From NCBI GenBank assembly GCA_003490025.1, contig DNJC01000091.1:40532-76323 (forward strand): a DNA stretch of 35,792 bases, in the 5' to 3' direction. Shown in pieces: positions 32,832 to 35,792 of this stretch. Position numbers and translations under genes: made by a program. Position 1 is the stretch's first letter. The number at the start of each line of letters is the position of its first letter. Under the pieces are notes generated by a model. That model was not told the origin of the DNA. It worked only from the letters and a program-made list of their open reading frames with translations, and did not search any database. Source of the DNA: Geobacter sp. Lineage in GTDB: Bacteria; Desulfobacterota; Desulfuromonadia; Geobacterales; Geobacteraceae.

Positions 32832-32889
32832 AAGGGGTTCCGGGTGGAACTGCAAGGCGCTCATGCAGGAGTTCCTGGCGGGAAAGTAG
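32832..32889 (+). pseudogene. Broken second copy of the adenylation-gene 3' end
   Basis: GGGTGGAACTG at 32842-32852 and its upstream bases match 32103-32123 of the intact gene, and AAGGCGCTCATGCAGGAGTT (32854-32879 in full, 26 bp) is identical to 32364-32389. In the fragment the two parts are joined directly, missing about 240 bp, and are out of frame. It ends KALMQEFLAGK then TAG. Confidence 0.75.
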
Positions 32890-32908
32890 AAGGCACTGCC
32901 AAAGCAGC

Positions 32909-33280
32909 TTACACTGCTATATCCAACTTGATCCTTTCGTAATTTACCGTCGGGAACAGGCAGTTGTTTTTTTCCTTCAATTCAACGAGCCCAACCTGGG
33001 AGAGGTATTTCACATCTGTGGAGACATTCTTGATGTCCCGGCGAACGAGCCGCGCCAACTGATGAATCGAAGAGGGTTTATCCTTACGGATCACATGGAG
33101 AAGCTCAAGCCGTTTCTGTGTGAGGACTTTCCTGAAAGCGTCCAGGTCCGTGAAGTAAACGCCTGAAGCTTGTTTTTCTACAGTCTCGCCACGCTCGATT
33201 GCCTCACCTGTTTGAATGAAATTTTCCAGGGCATCGTCAAGGCTCCTGATCCCGATTTCTATCTGTTGAAACTGCATCAT
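32909..33280 (-). CDS. HTH regulator/antitoxin-like protein (HVO_A0114/TumA type)
   Basis: 123 residues. The N-terminal 45 residues are an acidic helical region (SLDDALENFIQTGEAIERG). Residues about 55-110 form a winged-HTH-like domain: RLELLHVIRKDKPSSIHQLA then RRDIKNVSTDVKYLSQVGLV. Such proteins are paired with a small toxin in TumE-TumA-type modules. AAGGAG lies just before the ATG, so it is translated. The place where the partner would lie (33281-33500, minus) holds only a 41-codon open frame. It therefore appears as an orphan regulator or antitoxin. Confidence 0.7.
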   Translation of the reverse strand: MMQFQQIEIGIRSLDDALENFIQTGEAIERGETVEKQASGVYFTDLDAFRKVLTQKRLELLHVIRKDKPSSIHQLARLVRRDIKNVSTDVKYLSQVGLVELKEKNNCLFPTVNYERIKLDIAV

Positions 33281-33319
33281 ATTTCTCCTTGAACTCTTAC
33301 CTTTGGTACGCCAACTTTC

Positions 33320-33445
33320 TCATTTTGTCAATTCTTCGACTACCGACATTTCCCCGATGATCCTCCTTCCAAACCTCCAGGATGGATTGAGTAGATTGTA
33401 CACGAGCGAACATTTCTCCTGGCTGGCCCAAAGCTCAAAATTCAT
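33320..33445 (-). CDS. 41-residue open frame upstream of the antitoxin-like gene
   Basis: Frame starting MNFELWASQEKCSLVYNLLN and ending in VVEELTK, 39 nt before the HTH gene. Upstream in the same frame the reading continues about 30 codons before a TGA, so it may be the end of a larger broken gene. No ribosome site is seen. I know no family. It could be a toxin remnant. Confidence 0.3.
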   Translation of the reverse strand: MNFELWASQEKCSLVYNLLNPSWRFGRRIIGEMSVVEELTK

Positions 33446-33666
33446 AATCCTGGCGGCACCTGGTTGACCCACCTTTCCAGCCTTATCCCGCAGTCTCGAT
33501 GGTGACGCGGCCGGTCTCCGCTCTGGTCAACAGTCCAAAGTGCGACACGGAAGATCTTACCAGGGGGACAGCGATACCTTAACCTGCAACCTTCTGCCGC
33601 TTGGTTTCTAGAGCCTTTGAGGGAGCTTTACAAGCGTCTGAAACTCTTTTTGTAAGGCTAGCACGA

Positions 33667-33708
33667 AAGAAGCCGTCCCTGGTTCCCCGGGGCGACTTCT
33701 TTTTTTTG
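33667..33708 (+). terminator. Orphan intrinsic terminator
   Basis: AAGAAGCCGTCCC pairs with GGGGCGACTTCTT through about 12 of 13 positions and is followed by eight T. No plus-strand gene ends in front of it, so it may close a small RNA beginning near 33500-33600. Confidence 0.65.
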
Positions 33709-33709
33709 C

Positions 33710-33900
33710 TCTAGGTCGAACTCCGTGGTGGGGGGCTGCCAGGCGAACCGCAGCGGGAGCCCGGGAGAGCCGAAGCCCGCCTCTGGCCACGCGCCCCGGC
33801 AGGGGTGAGAGGTGCCGCGGCCTTTGCGGCACGTCTCAGGGAATGACCTGGCTAATCCGCCGCAGGCGCACCATTCCAGAAATCTTGGGACGAGTGATGC
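33710..33900. other. GC-rich structured island without gene
   Basis: A 190-nt GC-rich stretch between AT-rich flanks, with dyads such as TGCCGC-GGCCTTT-GCGGCA (near 33812). Frames here are not convincing. It may be a structured RNA or a mobile-element remnant. Confidence 0.4.
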
Positions 33901-33924
33901 ACGGCCTACAATCGCCGACAGTGC

Positions 33925-34185
33925 AATATTAACTATTTATAATATTAATAATATTACCAAACTTGCATAACGCTCGTTTTTGGCCTTCACAGGAATACAG
34001 CGAGCTACTTCAAAACTGTAAAAAAATGCACAGTGTGAAATTTTTTACAACGAAGACCTATATCCATGCATCGTGGTGCTTTTTTCAGAAGCGCACAGAA
34101 AGGATTGTAAAATTATTCACACTGCTGAAATAAGTTCAGCCAAGCTAGACTCGTGGAAGTAGTTGCATTTAATCATTATGCAATC
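33925..34185. repeat. AT-rich region with long inverted repeats
   Basis: TGTAAAAAA and TTTTTTACA form a dyad near 34017-34049. GTGTGAAATTTTTTAC of that dyad and GTAAAATTATTCACAC (34107-34122) are imperfect inverted repeats about 60 nt apart. AATATTA motifs repeat at 33928-33955. No gene is seen. They could be regulator sites or transposon ends. Confidence 0.45.
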
Positions 34186-34201
34186 TGGCACATGTATTGC
34201 T
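34186..34201 (+). promoter_or_regulatory. Sigma-54 promoter of the SpvB-like gene
   Basis: TGGCACATGTATTGCT has GG and GC exactly 10 nt apart (34187-34188 and 34199-34200), as in -24/-12 promoters. Transcription would start near 34212, about 50 nt before the start codon. Such promoters need an enhancer-binding activator; the AT-rich dyads upstream could be its sites. Confidence 0.7.
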
Positions 34202-34262
34202 CTAGCGAAGGACTGCATACAGCCTGGGCTTTATTCAATAACACTGTTACGGGGGGATAAAA

Positions 34263-35786
34263 GTGGTTTTTAAAAGACAGAAACGGCTCAACTTTTACTT
34301 GATTGTATTCATTTGCTCCATTCTCCTTTTTGCCGCAATTGCGGATGCTTTGGCAGCAGATTCCAAGAGCACCGCGAGGGTGCCTATTGGGGCCGATGGA
34401 GCTCAAGGGAGCAAGACAGGGATGCCGGATCCTTTCACCGGAGCCATGTCGTACTCAATTCCCTTAGACGTGCCGCCTGGCCGGAAAGGAATGGAGCCTG
34501 CCTTGGCGCTAAACTACCACAACACCAATGGGGACAGCTGGGTTGGGACAGGGTGGGAACTCGAGCTCGGGGCCATCCGCAGAGATTTCAAATTCGGCCC
34601 AAACTTCAACGGGAACAGCTACCAGATCGTGAAATCTGGTGCAGTGCACGATCTGGTGGATGTCGGAGAGAATAGCTACCTCGCCACCATCGAAGAACAG
34701 TTCAACCAGATAACAAAGAAGACAGCAGCCGACGGAAGTGCCTACTGGCGTATTACCGACAAATCTGGGACTACCTATACCTACGGCGCAACCGCTGCTT
34801 CACGGCAGGACGCCCCCGCCACCCCGCAAAACGTTTACAAATGGTGCCTTGATCGTATCGAAGATCCTCACGGCAACTACATCTCAATAACCTATGTCAA
34901 AGATAGAGGCGAAATCTACCCGTCCGAGATAAGCTATACAAAAAACACTCACGACAGCACCCAACCCACGAACGTAATTCAATTTTACCTTGAGGGAGCA
35001 GGCATCTTTAGCTCCAAAATGTATAACACTGGTTTCCCTGTAAATACGGCTAAGCGGTTAAAGACCATCGTCGCGAAAAGCAACAATCAGGTGATGTGGG
35101 CCTACAACCTGGAATACGGATCGTACTCAACCAGTTGGCTGCTGACAACCTGCCAGAAGTTTGACAAAAACGCGAACATATATCCTGTAACTGGGAGCAT
35201 CACAAACAAAAGCAGCATCACCAGCCAACCACCCATTACACTGGAGTACAATTGGTTCAATAATGACATGAATGGCAGGTACGTCCCCGGTCCCGACCTT
35301 TCGGTCCGCACCAGCTCTTCCGAGGTGACCCAAATAGACCTCTCCCGCGTGAAGATCGGGGATTTTAATGGAGATGGGAGAACGGACATTGCGAGAATCA
35401 ATTCGTTGAATACTTCCGAACCAATAGGCATTTACCTTTCCAACGGCGGCGGTTTCGATGCATCGATACCCGGCCCCACCGTCTGGGTACCTGATTGGGT
35501 AGATGGCGCAAAGATCGACATCGCTCGGGTCTTGACCGGTGATTTCAACGGCGACGGCAAGACCGACATCGGGGTGATCGAGGGATGGGGGAATGCCGCA
35601 CCTATAAGCATTTACCTCTCCAACGGCAGTGGCTTCGATGCATCTATACCAGGCCCCACTGTCTGGGTATCTGCTAATGTCAACGATGCAAAGAATGACA
35701 TCGCTCGGATCATTACTGGCGATTTCAACGGCGACGGTAAAACGGACATCGCGAAAATCAACGGGGCGGTTGAGTGGACCCTATAG
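34263..35786 (+). CDS. SpvB/TcdB-type toxin-like protein with FG-GAP repeats, truncated
   Basis: 507 residues beginning at a GTG with GGGGGG upstream. A signal peptide or N-terminal membrane segment is visible (NFYLIVFICSILLFAAIADA). Residues about 40-340 match the N-terminal SpvB/insecticidal-toxin type domain: GMPDPFTGAMSYSIPL, PALALNYHNTNGDSWVGTGW, DPHGNYISITYV. From about 360 come repeats of GDFNGDGKTDIA with a period of about 60 residues and near-identical DNA (180-nt period). These proteins normally continue into Rhs-type repeats. Here the third repeat breaks at KINGAVEWTL and a TAG six bases before the edge, so the gene is probably cut by an insertion. Confidence 0.75.
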   Translation: MVFKRQKRLNFYLIVFICSILLFAAIADALAADSKSTARVPIGADGAQGSKTGMPDPFTGAMSYSIPLDVPPGRKGMEPALALNYHNTNGDSWVGTGWELELGAIRRDFKFGPNFNGNSYQIVKSGAVHDLVDVGENSYLATIEEQFNQITKKTAADGSAYWRITDKSGTTYTYGATAASRQDAPATPQNVYKWCLDRIEDPHGNYISITYVKDRGEIYPSEISYTKNTHDSTQPTNVIQFYLEGAGIFSSKMYNTGFPVNTAKRLKTIVAKSNNQVMWAYNLEYGSYSTSWLLTTCQKFDKNANIYPVTGSITNKSSITSQPPITLEYNWFNNDMNGRYVPGPDLSVRTSSSEVTQIDLSRVKIGDFNGDGRTDIARINSLNTSEPIGIYLSNGGGFDASIPGPTVWVPDWVDGAKIDIARVLTGDFNGDGKTDIGVIEGWGNAAPISIYLSNGSGFDASIPGPTVWVSANVNDAKNDIARIITGDFNGDGKTDIAKINGAVEWTL

Positions 35787-35792
35787 TCAAGA

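Noticed and set aside
33608..33832. 74-residue minus-strand frame ending in KEFQTLVKLPQRL
   Set aside because: Its middle is the terminator hairpin read as protein; only the last 15 codons look plausible.

Overview
The window looks like chromosomal DNA of a GC-rich, strictly respiring Desulfuromonadales bacterium, most likely Geobacteraceae (Geobacter, Geomonas or Citrifermentans type). I infer this from the gene set: membrane pyrophosphatase, GlcD/GlcF lactate oxidation, a split methylmalonyl-CoA mutase beside a long biotin carboxylase, HisZ-PurA, outer-membrane channels, REP-like repeats and many 4Fe-4S proteins. No database search was run. Identifications rest on motifs and gene order.

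Layout. 1-560 (-): 5' part of hppA. 856-5116 (+): a lactate module of LarA-type racemase, FAD-linked D-lactate/glycolate oxidase and its Fe-S partner. 5224-13726 (+): an acyl-CoA carboxylation and isomerisation block with carboxyltransferase, biotin carboxylase/biotin carrier, methylmalonyl-CoA mutase large subunit and methylmalonyl-CoA epimerase; together these would interconvert propionyl-CoA and succinyl-CoA. A small zinc-ribbon gene on the minus strand interrupts it. 13770-15505: a porin gene behind a long leader with a terminator and a possible antiterminator. 15723-18285: two tandem small secreted proteins, a repeat-rich gap and a secreted propeller-like protein. 18311-21509: hisZ-purA and a Lys-Glu-Lys-Glu tRNA cluster. 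21746-27247: a 51-residue protein, an MFS exporter, a ferredoxin, elbB, an OmpW-like protein and a B12-type radical SAM protein.

The most unusual part is 27351-32405: a five-gene set encoding a free-standing carrier protein, a GNAT-like protein, an arginase/agmatinase-fold protein with a Cys at one metal-ligand position, an acyl-CoA-dehydrogenase-type flavoprotein of the aminoacyl-carrier-oxidising kind, and a stand-alone amino-acid adenylation enzyme. It resembles the PltF/PltL/PltE-type prolyl-carrier oxidation system with two extra enzymes. I infer a small carrier-bound amino-acid pathway of unknown product.

From about 32.4 kb the DNA changes to a degraded, more AT-rich accessory region. 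It holds a decayed copy of the adenylation-gene end, direct repeats, a lone antitoxin-like HTH gene, inverted repeats and a good sigma-54 promoter in front of an SpvB/FG-GAP toxin-like gene. That gene stops abruptly at the window edge in what may be an insertion-sequence end. Dispersed palindromic repeats and heptamer tandem repeats fill many intergenic gaps.
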